NCBI GenBank assembly: GCA_937950415.1
Contig: CALFDL010000231.1
Span: forward strand, 1 to 7,125
Length of the DNA stretch: 7,125 nt
Reading direction: 5' to 3'
Origin: an uncultured Collinsella sp.
Lineage (GTDB): Bacteria > Actinomycetota > Coriobacteriia > Coriobacteriales > Coriobacteriaceae
In this document: positions 1-6,278 of the stretch, one piece after another
Numbering within the stretch: position 1 is the stretch's first letter
Layout of the letters: each line of letters opens with the position of its first letter
The notes under the pieces: model-generated
The model's database searches: none
Told to the model about the DNA's origin: nothing
What the model saw: only the letters and a program-made list of their open reading frames with translations
Position numbers and translations under genes: made by a program

Positions 1-1506
1 CAGGATTTCCGTCCCGCCTACCTGCAGATTCGCGAGTTTATCGATTCGCTGCCGCAGCGCCCCATCGTGGCGGCCTTTACCGCTACGGCGACCGAGCGCG
101 TGCGTGCGGATATTCAGCAGATGCTCGGCCTGCAAAATCCCGCGACCGTGGTGACGGGCTTCGATCGCAAGAACCTCTACTTTGGTTGCGAGGAGATGGG
201 CGACAAAGCCAAGACCGCATGGGTGCGCGACTACGTGATCGCGCATTCGAGCGAGAGCGGCATCGTGTATTGCTCCACCCGCAAGACGGTCGATGCCCTG
301 GCAGGCGAGCTTGCCGAGGCGCTGGGCCCCAGCGGAATTCGCGTGGGCCGTTATCACGCCGGCATGGGCAACGACGCCCGTCGCCAGAGCCAGCGCGCCT
401 TTATCGACGACGACATCCAGGTGATGGTCGCCACCAACGCCTTTGGCATGGGCATCGACAAGCCCAACGTGCGCTACGTGATCCACAACAACGTGCCCGA
501 GAGCATCGAGGCCTACTATCAGGAGGCGGGTCGCGCCGGTCGCGATGGCGATCCGGCGAGCTGCCACCTGCTGTGGAATGGTAACGATTTCCGCATGCGC
601 CGCTTTTTGATCGACCGCGGCGATGCGGCCGACGAAGCGCTCGACGACGAGCAGCGCGCGTGGGCGCTCCAGAACCGCTACCGTTTGCTCAGCCAGATGG
701 AGGGTTACTGCAACACCACCGGCTGCCTGCGCGAATACATGCTGCGTTACTTTGGCGACGAGGCGGCGGCCGAGCATGCGGCTGCGGGCGCGGTTGGCGC
801 GGCGGAAGAGGCCGAGGGCTGCGGCAACTGCAGCAACTGCCTCACGCAGTTCGAGGTCGAGGACGTCACCGACATGGCCCGCGCCGCCGTGCGCTACGTT
901 GCCATGCGCCCTATGCGCTTTGGCAAGTCGCTGATCGCCGATGTGCTCCACGGCGGCAATACCGAGCGCATTCGCCAGATGCATCTGGACGAGGACCGCG
1001 GCTACGGTGAGCTGTCGAGCGAATCGGTCGGGCGCATCAAGGACATCGTCGGCCAGCTGTGCGGCCGCGGCTATCTGGCCACCTCGCAGGGGCAGTACCC
1101 GGTCGTGGGCCTGGGCCCGCGCGCCGGTGAGGTCGAGGACGAGGCGTTCGCCTTTACCGTTAAACGTCGCGCGTCCAAGCGCAAGGCCTCGGCCCGCGCC
1201 CGCCGTGCGGTTGATCTGCTGCGCGAGGAGGCCGAGCTGGATCAGCGCCCGCGCGTGGGTGACGATGCCGAGCTGTTCGAGCGCCTGCGCGCCCTCCGCA
1301 AGGAGATCTCTGCGGAGCTGGAGATGGCGCCGTATATGGTCTTTTCCGACAAGGCCCTGCGCGGCCTGTGCCGCCTGCGCCCGCAGACGCGCGACGAGCT
1401 GATCCAGGTCAACGGCATTGGCGAGAAAAAAGCCGACGCCTTTGGCGAGCAGTTTATGGCGGCGATTGAAGAGTTTGAGTCCGAGCATGCGCGGGATGGA
1501 GCGTAA
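1..1506 (+). CDS. recQ: RecQ-family ATP-dependent DNA helicase, 3' part (5' end outside window)
   Basis: RecQ is a 3'-5' DNA helicase acting in recombination and replication repair. The reading frame is open from base 1 (QDFRPAYLQIREF), so the gene starts upstream; a GTG at base 67 lies inside the helicase core and is not a start. The 501 visible codons lack the Walker A and DExH motifs, so roughly 150 residues are missing. Visible by codon number: motif III FTATAT (26-31), motif IV IVYCSTRK (88-95), motif V around FGMGIDKPNVR (148-158), motif VI QEAGRAGRDG (174-183). The zinc site has Cys237 or Cys242 with Cys274, Cys277 and Cys280. An Ala/Glu-rich stretch before CGNCSNC makes this loop longer than the usual 16 or so residues. 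An RQC winged helix follows (about 285-375) and an HRDC domain ends the protein (about 425-495, with NGIGEKKADAFG). It ends 2 bases before the next gene. Confidence 0.96.
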   Translation, partial: QDFRPAYLQIREFIDSLPQRPIVAAFTATATERVRADIQQMLGLQNPATVVTGFDRKNLYFGCEEMGDKAKTAWVRDYVIAHSSESGIVYCSTRKTVDALAGELAEALGPSGIRVGRYHAGMGNDARRQSQRAFIDDDIQVMVATNAFGMGIDKPNVRYVIHNNVPESIEAYYQEAGRAGRDGDPASCHLLWNGNDFRMRRFLIDRGDAADEALDDEQRAWALQNRYRLLSQMEGYCNTTGCLREYMLRYFGDEAAAEHAAAGAVGAAEEAEGCGNCSNCLTQFEVEDVTDMARAAVRYVAMRPMRFGKSLIADVLHGGNTERIRQMHLDEDRGYGELSSESVGRIKDIVGQLCGRGYLATSQGQYPVVGLGPRAGEVEDEAFAFTVKRRASKRKASARARRAVDLLREEAELDQRPRVGDDAELFERLRALRKEISAELEMAPYMVFSDKALRGLCRLRPQTRDELIQVNGIGEKKADAFGEQFMAAIEEFESEHARDGA

Positions 1507-1508
1507 CG

Positions 1509-2273
1509 ATGGTAGCCGATAGCAAGACCGAACGTTCCGAGCGCGCCGAGGTGTCCGCCGTGCCGCTGTACCAGCAGGTCATGGACGACCTAAAGGGCGA
1601 GATCGCGCGCGGCGTGTACGTGGCCGGCTCGCGCATTCCTTCCGAGATGGAGCTCGCGAAGTCCTACGGCGTGGGGCGCGTCACCGTGCGCCGCGCCATC
1701 GAGGAGCTGTCGCGTGCGGGATATCTCAACCGCCAGCAGGGGAGGGGCACGTTTGTGTGTGCGCCCAAGCTCAAGCGCAAGATTCGCCAGAAGGGTGACG
1801 TCCAGAGCTTTACTGAGGGTTGTGCTGCCAACGACATGGTGCCGGGTGCGCGTCTGGTGTCGCGCACGGTGGTCGCGGCGGCGCACGAGGATGCGGCGTT
1901 CTTTGGCGCGGAGCCCGGCTGCGAGCTTATCGTGGTCGAACGCGTGCGCACAGCCGACGGCATCCCTGTCATGCTTGAGAACAACGCCTTTGTGCTCGCC
2001 GACCATCCCTATCTGCAGACGCTTGCCGACAAGGACCTCACGGACAATTCCATCTTTGCGCTCGTTGCCGAGCATTCGGGTCGCGCGCCGCTCAAGTCCG
2101 ACCCCTGCACCGTGGAGATTGCGCTTGCCGATGCTCAGGCGGCCCCGCTGTTGGAGGTGCCGGTCGGTGAGCCGCTCTTCTATATGGAGGCGTACTTTAC
2201 CGATGAGGACGAGCGCCCCTTGCTGCTCGGCCGCCAAAAGATCGTGGGCTCGCGCTACGTGTTCGACATCTAA
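1509..2273 (+). CDS. GntR-family (HutC subfamily) transcriptional regulator with UTRA domain
   Basis: A 254-residue DNA-binding regulator. Residues 19-84 form the GntR winged helix (PLYQQVMDDLKGEI, then PSEMELAKSYGVGRVTVRRAIEEL, then the wing QQGRGTFV). Residues about 100-248 match the UTRA ligand-binding fold of HutC-type members (ERVRTADGIPVMLENNAFV in the middle, PLFYMEAYF near the end). UTRA proteins usually sense phosphorylated sugars or amino-sugar derivatives. The ATG at 1509 is preceded by GGAG at 1498-1501 with 7-base spacing, and lies 2 bases after the recQ stop. There is no room for a dedicated terminator, so readthrough or translational coupling from recQ is likely. The next gene encodes an FrlB-like deglycase, and FrlR of the frl systems is also a UTRA GntR protein. 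I therefore infer that this regulator represses that gene through the tandem repeats in the intervening gap. The effector is unknown. Confidence 0.93.
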   Translation: MVADSKTERSERAEVSAVPLYQQVMDDLKGEIARGVYVAGSRIPSEMELAKSYGVGRVTVRRAIEELSRAGYLNRQQGRGTFVCAPKLKRKIRQKGDVQSFTEGCAANDMVPGARLVSRTVVAAAHEDAAFFGAEPGCELIVVERVRTADGIPVMLENNAFVLADHPYLQTLADKDLTDNSIFALVAEHSGRAPLKSDPCTVEIALADAQAAPLLEVPVGEPLFYMEAYFTDEDERPLLLGRQKIVGSRYVFDI

Positions 2274-2282
2274 CGTCCATAG

Positions 2283-2299
2283 ATAGAACAACATAGAAC
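2283..2299 (+). promoter_or_regulatory. Upstream tandem repeat, candidate GntR operator 1
   Basis: ATAGAACAACATAGAAC: two ATAGAAC heptamers as a direct repeat with a 10-bp period, one helical turn. The identical 17-mer recurs 62 bp downstream over the promoter. Its position just after the regulator gene suggests an operator, possibly pairing with the second copy by looping. Binding is inferred, not shown. Confidence 0.55.
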
Positions 2300-2316
2300 A
2301 AATTTGCCGAAATGAC

Positions 2317-2345
2317 TTCACCTGCGATAGCTTGCGTGGTATATA
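2317..2345 (+). promoter_or_regulatory. Sigma70-type promoter with extended -10 for the SIS-domain gene
   Basis: A -35-like TTCACC (2317-2322, four of six consensus bases) is followed by a 17-bp spacer and TATATA (2340-2345). TG sits one base before the -10 (2337-2338), giving an extended -10. Predicted transcription start is near 2352, leaving a leader of about 65 bases before the GTG start at 2418. It is the best promoter match in the gap, and the second operator copy begins at its -10. Confidence 0.55.
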
Positions 2346-2361
2346 TAGAACAACATAGAAC
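2345..2361 (+). promoter_or_regulatory. Downstream tandem repeat, candidate GntR operator 2 overlapping -10/start site
   Basis: Exact second copy of the 17-mer ATAGAACAACATAGAAC. It begins on the last base of the -10 box and covers the predicted transcription start, the classic position for a repressor that blocks polymerase. The units are direct repeats, whereas GntR proteins most often bind inverted repeats, so the geometry is unusual. Confidence 0.58.
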
Positions 2362-2388
2362 GACTGCAGGTACGAGCTGCCGTCGTTC
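2358..2388 (+). promoter_or_regulatory. Leader stem-loop near the 5' end of the SIS-gene transcript
   Basis: Inverted repeat: GAACGAC (2358-2364) pairs with GTCGTTC (2382-2388), then a single T/C mismatch, then GCAG (2366-2369) with CTGC (2377-2380), closing a 7-base loop. It would begin about six bases into the predicted transcript and has no T-run after it, so it is not an intrinsic terminator. It could stabilise the 5' end of the mRNA. The stem also contains the last four bases of operator copy 2. Confidence 0.45.
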
Positions 2389-2417
2389 AAGGCTGCCATA
2401 CAGGGAGGTACGTCACC

Positions 2418-3386
2418 GTGAACGCACATGATCTGGTTCAGGAAATCATCGAGCGCAAGGGCAAGATCGAGAACGTCTTTTGGATTGCCTGCGGCGGTTC
2501 GATGATCGACCTGATGCCGGCCAACGAGCTGCTCAAGCGCGAGGCCACCACGTTTACCTCGACGGTCTACACGGCACGCGAGTTTTGCCTGATGGCCCCC
2601 AAGAGCCTTGGCGAGAAGTCGCTCGTTATTGCCTGCAGCCACAGCGGCAACACGCAAGAGGTCGTCGATGGCTGCGAGATGGCGTTGGCTGCCGGCGCCG
2701 AGGTCGTCGCCATGACCGACTGCGAGGGCTCCAAGATTGACAACGGCAAGTGGATCACCTGGGTCTACCCGTGGGGCGAGGGCGTGCCGCAGGCCGAGGT
2801 GCCGCAGGGCATCGGCGCTCTGATCGCCGCCGAGCTGCTCGACCAGCAGGAAGGCTACGAGGCACTCGCCGACATGTACGAGGGCCTCAAGCAGATGGAT
2901 GCGCTACTGCCCGCCGCCCGCGAGAAGGTCAACGCCGAGCTGGGCGCCCGTTTTGCCGAGCTCTGCCAGCAGCACAAGTTCTTCTACATCCTGGGCTCAG
3001 GCCCCAACTTTAGCCAGACCTACGCCATGGCAATCTGCTCGCTCATGGAGATGCAGTGGCAGCACTGCTGCTACATCCACTCCGGCGAGTACTTCCACGG
3101 CCCGTTCGAAGCCACCGAGCCCGGCGTGTTCTACTTTGTGCAGCTTGGCGCGGGCGAGTGCCGCCCCATGGAGGAGCGCGCCCTTGCGTTCCTCAACACG
3201 CACACCGACACGATTATGGTGCTCGACGCGCTCGAGTACGGCGTGGGCGAGGTACCTGCCAGCGTGCGTTCGTACCTGGAGCCGATCTTCTTCTACGCGA
3301 TGAGCTGCGAGCTGCGCGCAGCCCGCGGTAAGGTGTTCGACCACAGCCCCGAGATTCGTCGCTACATGGGCATCGAACAGTACTAG
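2418..3386 (+). CDS. SIS-domain sugar-phosphate deglycase, FrlB-like
   Basis: A 322-residue protein with two sugar-isomerase (SIS) domains. The first has the phosphosugar-binding loop SHSGNTQE (residues 74-81). The second has the catalytic-type motif SGEYFHGPFE (222-231), with Glu224 and His227. This resembles SGEFRHGPLE in E. coli FrlB and the GEx2HGP motif of GlmS. The end, DHSPEIRRYMG, also matches the FrlB C-terminus (DHNPDERRYYG). FrlB cleaves fructoselysine 6-phosphate to glucose 6-phosphate and lysine; relatives act on glucoselysine or fructose-asparagine phosphates. The class is secure but the substrate is inferred. It starts with GTG, preceded by GGGAGG at 2403-2408 with 9-base spacing. 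It appears monocistronic: no kinase or transporter gene is beside it, only the GntR regulator upstream. Expected to be cytosolic; no signal peptide or membrane segment is visible. Confidence 0.88.
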   Translation: MNAHDLVQEIIERKGKIENVFWIACGGSMIDLMPANELLKREATTFTSTVYTAREFCLMAPKSLGEKSLVIACSHSGNTQEVVDGCEMALAAGAEVVAMTDCEGSKIDNGKWITWVYPWGEGVPQAEVPQGIGALIAAELLDQQEGYEALADMYEGLKQMDALLPAAREKVNAELGARFAELCQQHKFFYILGSGPNFSQTYAMAICSLMEMQWQHCCYIHSGEYFHGPFEATEPGVFYFVQLGAGECRPMEERALAFLNTHTDTIMVLDALEYGVGEVPASVRSYLEPIFFYAMSCELRAARGKVFDHSPEIRRYMGIEQY

Positions 3387-3407
3387 GTAACGGGAAAAGC
3401 ATTTACC

Positions 3408-3501
3408 TTAGATTCGCAAGGGCATTGCGTGAGTCAAAAAAGCGGGCCGCGCCGGGGATTTCCGGCGCGGCCCGCTTGGCATCGCGTTTAGATTCGCAAG
3501 G
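3408..3501. repeat. 14-bp direct repeat flanking the terminator
   Basis: TTAGATTCGCAAGG occurs at 3408-3421 and 3488-3501, exactly 80 bp apart, with the terminator hairpin between. If a 3-base gap is allowed, the match continues into TTGCG in both copies. It looks like a small local duplication or the edges of an inserted terminator cassette; no transposase or other target-site signature is present. Confidence 0.6.
3434..3477 (-). terminator. Strong intrinsic terminator for the dehydrogenase gene
   Basis: A perfect 16-bp GC-rich stem: 3440-3455 (AAGCGGGCCGCGCCGG) pairs with 3462-3477, with a 6-base loop at 3456-3461. Read on the minus strand, the stem runs into a run of six T residues, as expected for a terminator of the gene ending at 3519. 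On the plus strand the stem is followed by TTGGCATC, so termination of the SIS gene here would be weaker. Confidence 0.88.
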
Positions 3502-3518
3502 TTGCGGCAGCCAGCGGC

Positions 3519-4496
3519 CTACTTTGCGTCGTAGGCCTCGGCGTCCCACCAGTCGAGCTGGGCGATGTTGTCACGGATGTGCTGGCAGCTCTTGTGGAAT
3601 CCCTCGAGCTCGTACTCGGACAGGTCGAGCGCGTAAACCTCCTCGACGCCCTCGGCGCCGATCACGCACGGCAGGGAGGTAAAGATGCCCTCCTCGCCAT
3701 ACTGACCGGTCATGAGCGTGGAGGCGGAAAGCACGGCGTGCTCGTTGTGCAGCACGGCGGCGCAGACGCGCGCGGCGGAGTTGGCGACGGCGTACTCGGT
3801 GCACTGCTTGCCCTGGTAGGTCACATAGCCGCCCTTGCGCGCGAGCTCCTCGACCTCCATGTGGTCAAAGGCGTACTTGTCGGGGTTCTCGGCCTGAAGC
3901 TCGTTGAGGCTCTTGCCGGCGATGGTCGCGGCCTTAAAGGCGGCCAGCTGGCTAAAGCCGTGCTCGCCGATCATGTAGGCGTCGACGGACTTGGGGCTCA
4001 CGCCGACCTTTTTGGAGATCTCGGTGCGCAGGCGGGCAGAGTCCAGACCGCAGCCCGAGCCGATGATCTTCTTGGGATCGTAGCCGGTCAGGTGCCACAG
4101 CTCGGTGCATACGACGTCGCAGGGGTTGGAGATGCTCACGAAGATGCCGTCGAAGTCGGCGTCGACGATGCGTTTGGCAAAGGTGCGGGCGGCGTCGGTG
4201 GTAAAGAACAGCTCACCGTCACGGTTGCCGGCGGCCAGCGCGACCTTGCCGGCAGCGTTGACGATGACGTCGCAGCAGGCAAGCTCCTCGTAGTGGTCGT
4301 AGCAGTTGACGATCTTGGTGTTATACGGGACAAACGAAAGGGAGTCGCGCAGGTCCTGGACCTCGGACGTCACCTTGGCCTCGTTGATATCGCACAGGTA
4401 CAGCTCGTCGGCAATGCCCTGCATAAGCAGGCTGTTGGCGACATGTGCTCCTACGTGGCCCTGGCCGACCACACCGATTTTACGCGTCTGGTACAT
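3519..4496 (-). CDS. L-lactate / L-2-hydroxyisocaproate dehydrogenase family protein
   Basis: NAD-dependent 2-hydroxyacid dehydrogenase of the LDH/MDH superfamily, 325 residues. The Rossmann motif GQGHVG is at 11-16, and Asp36 ends the second strand, indicating NAD rather than NADP. Also visible are SISNPCDVV (121-129), the LDSARLR segment with Asp152 and Arg155, and IGEHG with the catalytic His179. The stretch from ARKGGYVTYQGK through LPCVIGAEGV resembles Lactobacillus L-2-hydroxyisocaproate dehydrogenase more than classical lactate dehydrogenase. The active-site loop GKVALAAGNRDGE also differs from the usual Gln-containing lactate loop. Reduction of pyruvate or a branched 2-oxo acid to regenerate NAD+ in fermentation is therefore plausible, but the substrate is open. 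The ATG at 4496 is chosen because AAAGGA lies 7 bases upstream (4504-4509). An upstream in-frame ATG at 4535 overlaps the candidate -10 box and is rejected. Confidence 0.92.
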   Translation of the reverse strand: MYQTRKIGVVGQGHVGAHVANSLLMQGIADELYLCDINEAKVTSEVQDLRDSLSFVPYNTKIVNCYDHYEELACCDVIVNAAGKVALAAGNRDGELFFTTDAARTFAKRIVDADFDGIFVSISNPCDVVCTELWHLTGYDPKKIIGSGCGLDSARLRTEISKKVGVSPKSVDAYMIGEHGFSQLAAFKAATIAGKSLNELQAENPDKYAFDHMEVEELARKGGYVTYQGKQCTEYAVANSAARVCAAVLHNEHAVLSASTLMTGQYGEEGIFTSLPCVIGAEGVEEVYALDLSEYELEGFHKSCQHIRDNIAQLDWWDAEAYDAK

Positions 4497-4533
4497 ATAT
4501 GTATCCTTTCGGCCGAGTTTTTCGCGTCGAACC

Positions 4534-4539
4534 ATTGTA
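4534..4539 (-). promoter_or_regulatory. Candidate -10 box for the dehydrogenase gene
   Basis: On the minus strand this reads TACAAT, five of six consensus bases, about 38 bases upstream of the chosen ATG. No good -35 hexamer is visible at 16-18 bp. It is the best promoter element in the divergent gap. Confidence 0.4.
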
Positions 4540-4706
4540 GCGTCCTGCCGTCACTTTGCTAGGCTAAAGCGCCATAGATTTTTGGGACATGCCTTAATCT
4601 CTACTTTTGGAGTGATTTGGACCACTGGTGGTGTCTCGGGGCGATGCACTCGCGCGGATGGGGCGGTCGTTGTACCATAGCTGCAACTGACTCGTAAGGA
4701 GCATCC
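4540..4706. other. Divergent intergenic region between dehydrogenase gene and metA
   Basis: This 167-bp gap must hold the metA promoter. I see a palindrome ACCAC-TG-GTGGT (4621-4632), a weak GCGA/TCGC stem-loop (4641-4653), and a possible -10 TACCAT (4673-4678) without a convincing -35. None of the SAM riboswitch classes I know, nor a T-box element, is recognisable. A clear Shine-Dalgarno AAGGAG (4696-4701) precedes the metA ATG by 5 bases. Confidence 0.45.
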
Positions 4707-5633
4707 ATGCCCATTCGCATTCCCGACGCCCTCCCTGCCGCCGCGCAGCTCGAGAGCGAGAACATCTTTGTCATGACCGAGTACCGCGCGCTGCACCAGG
4801 ACATTCGTCCGCTGCGCGTGCTCATCCTCAACCTCATGCCCACCAAGATCGCCACCGAGACGCAGATCATGCGCAAGCTCTCCAACACGCCGCTGCAGGT
4901 GGAGGTGGACCTGCTGCGCACCAAAACGCACGAGGCCACGCACGTGAGCGCCGGCCACCTGGAGACGTTCTATCGCACGTTCGACGACATCCGCGACATC
5001 CACTACGACGGCCTGATCATCACGGGCGCGCCGGTGGAGCAGATGCCGTTCGAGGAGGTCGACTACTGGCCCGAACTCTGCCAGATCATGGATTGGTCCA
5101 CCACACACGTGCACTCTACGCTGCACATTTGTTGGGGCGCGCAGGCCGGTCTGTACCATCATTACGGTATCCAGAAGTACGATCTGCCGGCAAAGGCGAG
5201 CGGCGTGTTCGAGCATTATCTGGTGAAGCCGCAAAGCCCTCTGGTCCGCGGCTTTGACGACCGTTTCTATGCCGTGCATTCGCGCAACACCGATGTGCGC
5301 CGCGAGGACGTGGAGGCCGAGCCGCAGCTTGAGGTCGTGGCCGTGTCCGACGAGGTGGGCCTGTACATCGTCAAGTCGACCGACAGCCGCCGCTTCTTTG
5401 TCTTTGGCCATCCCGAGTACGATACCGACACGTTGCGCCTGGAGTACGAGCGCGACGTGAAGCGCGGACTCAACCCCCAGGTTCCGGCGCATTACTTCCC
5501 GAATGACGACCCCACGGCCGAGCCGCGCAACGTCTGGCGCAGCCAGGCTCAGCTGTTCTACACCAACTGGCTCAACTACTACGTCTACCAGACCACGCCC
5601 TACGACCTGGCCCGCGCCGGCGAGGAGCACTAG
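4707..5633 (+). CDS. metA: MetA-type homoserine O-acyltransferase, predicted acetyl-CoA specific
   Basis: A cytosolic enzyme that acylates L-homoserine at its hydroxyl group, the first committed step of methionine synthesis. At 308 residues it is the usual MetA length. Visible are the class-I glutamine-amidotransferase-like core, the nucleophile Cys142 in ICWGAQAGLYHHYG, and His235 and Glu237 in FGHPEYD, completing the triad. Residue 111, in TGAPVEQMPFEEVDYW, is Glu. In this family Glu at 111 goes with acetyl-CoA use and Gly, as in E. coli, with succinyl-CoA. I therefore predict homoserine O-acetyltransferase despite the succinyltransferase name the family often carries. It starts at ATG 4707 with AAGGAG upstream. 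It appears monocistronic and converges with the folate gene; only 23 bases separate the two stops. No other methionine gene is in the window. Confidence 0.96.
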   Translation: MPIRIPDALPAAAQLESENIFVMTEYRALHQDIRPLRVLILNLMPTKIATETQIMRKLSNTPLQVEVDLLRTKTHEATHVSAGHLETFYRTFDDIRDIHYDGLIITGAPVEQMPFEEVDYWPELCQIMDWSTTHVHSTLHICWGAQAGLYHHYGIQKYDLPAKASGVFEHYLVKPQSPLVRGFDDRFYAVHSRNTDVRREDVEAEPQLEVVAVSDEVGLYIVKSTDSRRFFVFGHPEYDTDTLRLEYERDVKRGLNPQVPAHYFPNDDPTAEPRNVWRSQAQLFYTNWLNYYVYQTTPYDLARAGEEH

Positions 5634-5656
5634 GCCGTCGGGAGGTGCGCCAGCCG

Positions 5657-6253
5657 TTAGGCGCTGACGATGTGGGGCAGCGGCAGGTCGTGGGCGTCGG
5701 TGGGAACGTGGCCGACGCGCTGTTCGTCAAAGGCGATGCCGACGATTTGACATACGGGCGAGAGCATGGGCAGGTAGCGGTCATAGCAGCCGCCGCCGTA
5801 GCCTAGGCGCGTGCCGGCGCGGTCGAATGCTACGAGCGGCACGACGATCATGTCGAGAGCTTCGGCAGGCACGATAGGGAAGCGGCCGCTGTCGATGTTT
5901 ATGGCCGCGAAAGCCCGTGTGGGGTGGGCGATAAACGGAGCCGCGGACGCATCGTCGGCGGCAACTGCCCGCATGCACATGCGCTGGCCACAAGCTGCGG
6001 CATCAATTGCCGAGAGCATGCACGGATAGGCTACGCGCCAGCCGCGCGCGGCGGCCGCAGCGGCAAAGGCGGCGGGATCTGCCTCGGAACCCATCGCGGC
6101 ATAGACGGCAACGGTGTGCGGCGCCGCGGCATCCAAGCGATCCAACAGCTCAACAAGCCGCGCGCAGATAACGGCAGACTTCGCTGCCCGCAAGTCCAAA
6201 TCAAGAGCATCGCGCCGAGCAATCACCGCCCGCCGCAACTCAGCCTTGTCCAT
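5657..6253 (-). CDS. 5-formyltetrahydrofolate cyclo-ligase (MTHFS, YgfA/Fau family)
   Basis: Converts 5-formyltetrahydrofolate to 5,10-methenyltetrahydrofolate using ATP, returning a stored folate to one-carbon metabolism. The protein is 198 residues, typical for the family. The N-terminal helix KAELRRAVIARRDAL (3-17) carries the conserved Lys/Arg pattern. The signature segment PLVAFDRAGTRLGYGGGCYDRYL (139-161) matches the family's P-x2-AFD-x2-G-x-RLG-x-G-x-G-[YF]-YDR-L pattern, with Cys156 where an aromatic residue is common. GIAFDEQRV and HDLPLPHIV follow near the C-terminus. The ATG at 6253 is preferred over an in-frame TTG at 6280, because a purine-rich GAGAGGGGG site lies just upstream of it and the TTG falls inside a repeated intergenic sequence. 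The Ala-rich segment at 59-70 is lineage style. No clear terminator lies in the short gap to metA. Confidence 0.93.
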   Translation of the reverse strand: MDKAELRRAVIARRDALDLDLRAAKSAVICARLVELLDRLDAAAPHTVAVYAAMGSEADPAAFAAAAAARGWRVAYPCMLSAIDAAACGQRMCMRAVAADDASAAPFIAHPTRAFAAINIDSGRFPIVPAEALDMIVVPLVAFDRAGTRLGYGGGCYDRYLPMLSPVCQIVGIAFDEQRVGHVPTDAHDLPLPHIVSA

Positions 6254-6278
6254 CCTAGCCCCCTCTCCCAAACCTACC

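Noticed and set aside
1590..2657. Long open frame antisense to the regulator and the start of the deglycase gene
   Set aside because: It crosses two well-supported genes and their promoter gap and has no recognisable domain. Long antisense frames are common in GC-rich DNA.
3434..3477. Hairpin as a transposon terminal inverted repeat
   Set aside because: A T-run on the minus strand right after the stem and its place between convergent stops fit a terminator; no transposase is nearby.
4497..4535. N-terminal extension of the dehydrogenase from the ATG at 4535
   Set aside because: This ATG overlaps the likely -10 box and has no ribosome site; the ATG at 4496 has AAAGGA at good spacing and starts just before the Rossmann strand.
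3579..4562. Open frame on the plus strand opposite the dehydrogenase gene
   Set aside because: It mirrors a gene with clear catalytic motifs, has low-complexity Val/Gly/Leu composition, and resembles no family.
4562..4706. SAM riboswitch or T-box leader for metA
   Set aside because: None of the conserved cores I know for these elements can be seen; only small unrelated stems are present.
4551..5630. Open frame antisense to metA
   Set aside because: It covers metA entirely, whose active-site residues are all in place; composition is Val/His/Arg-rich shadow sequence.
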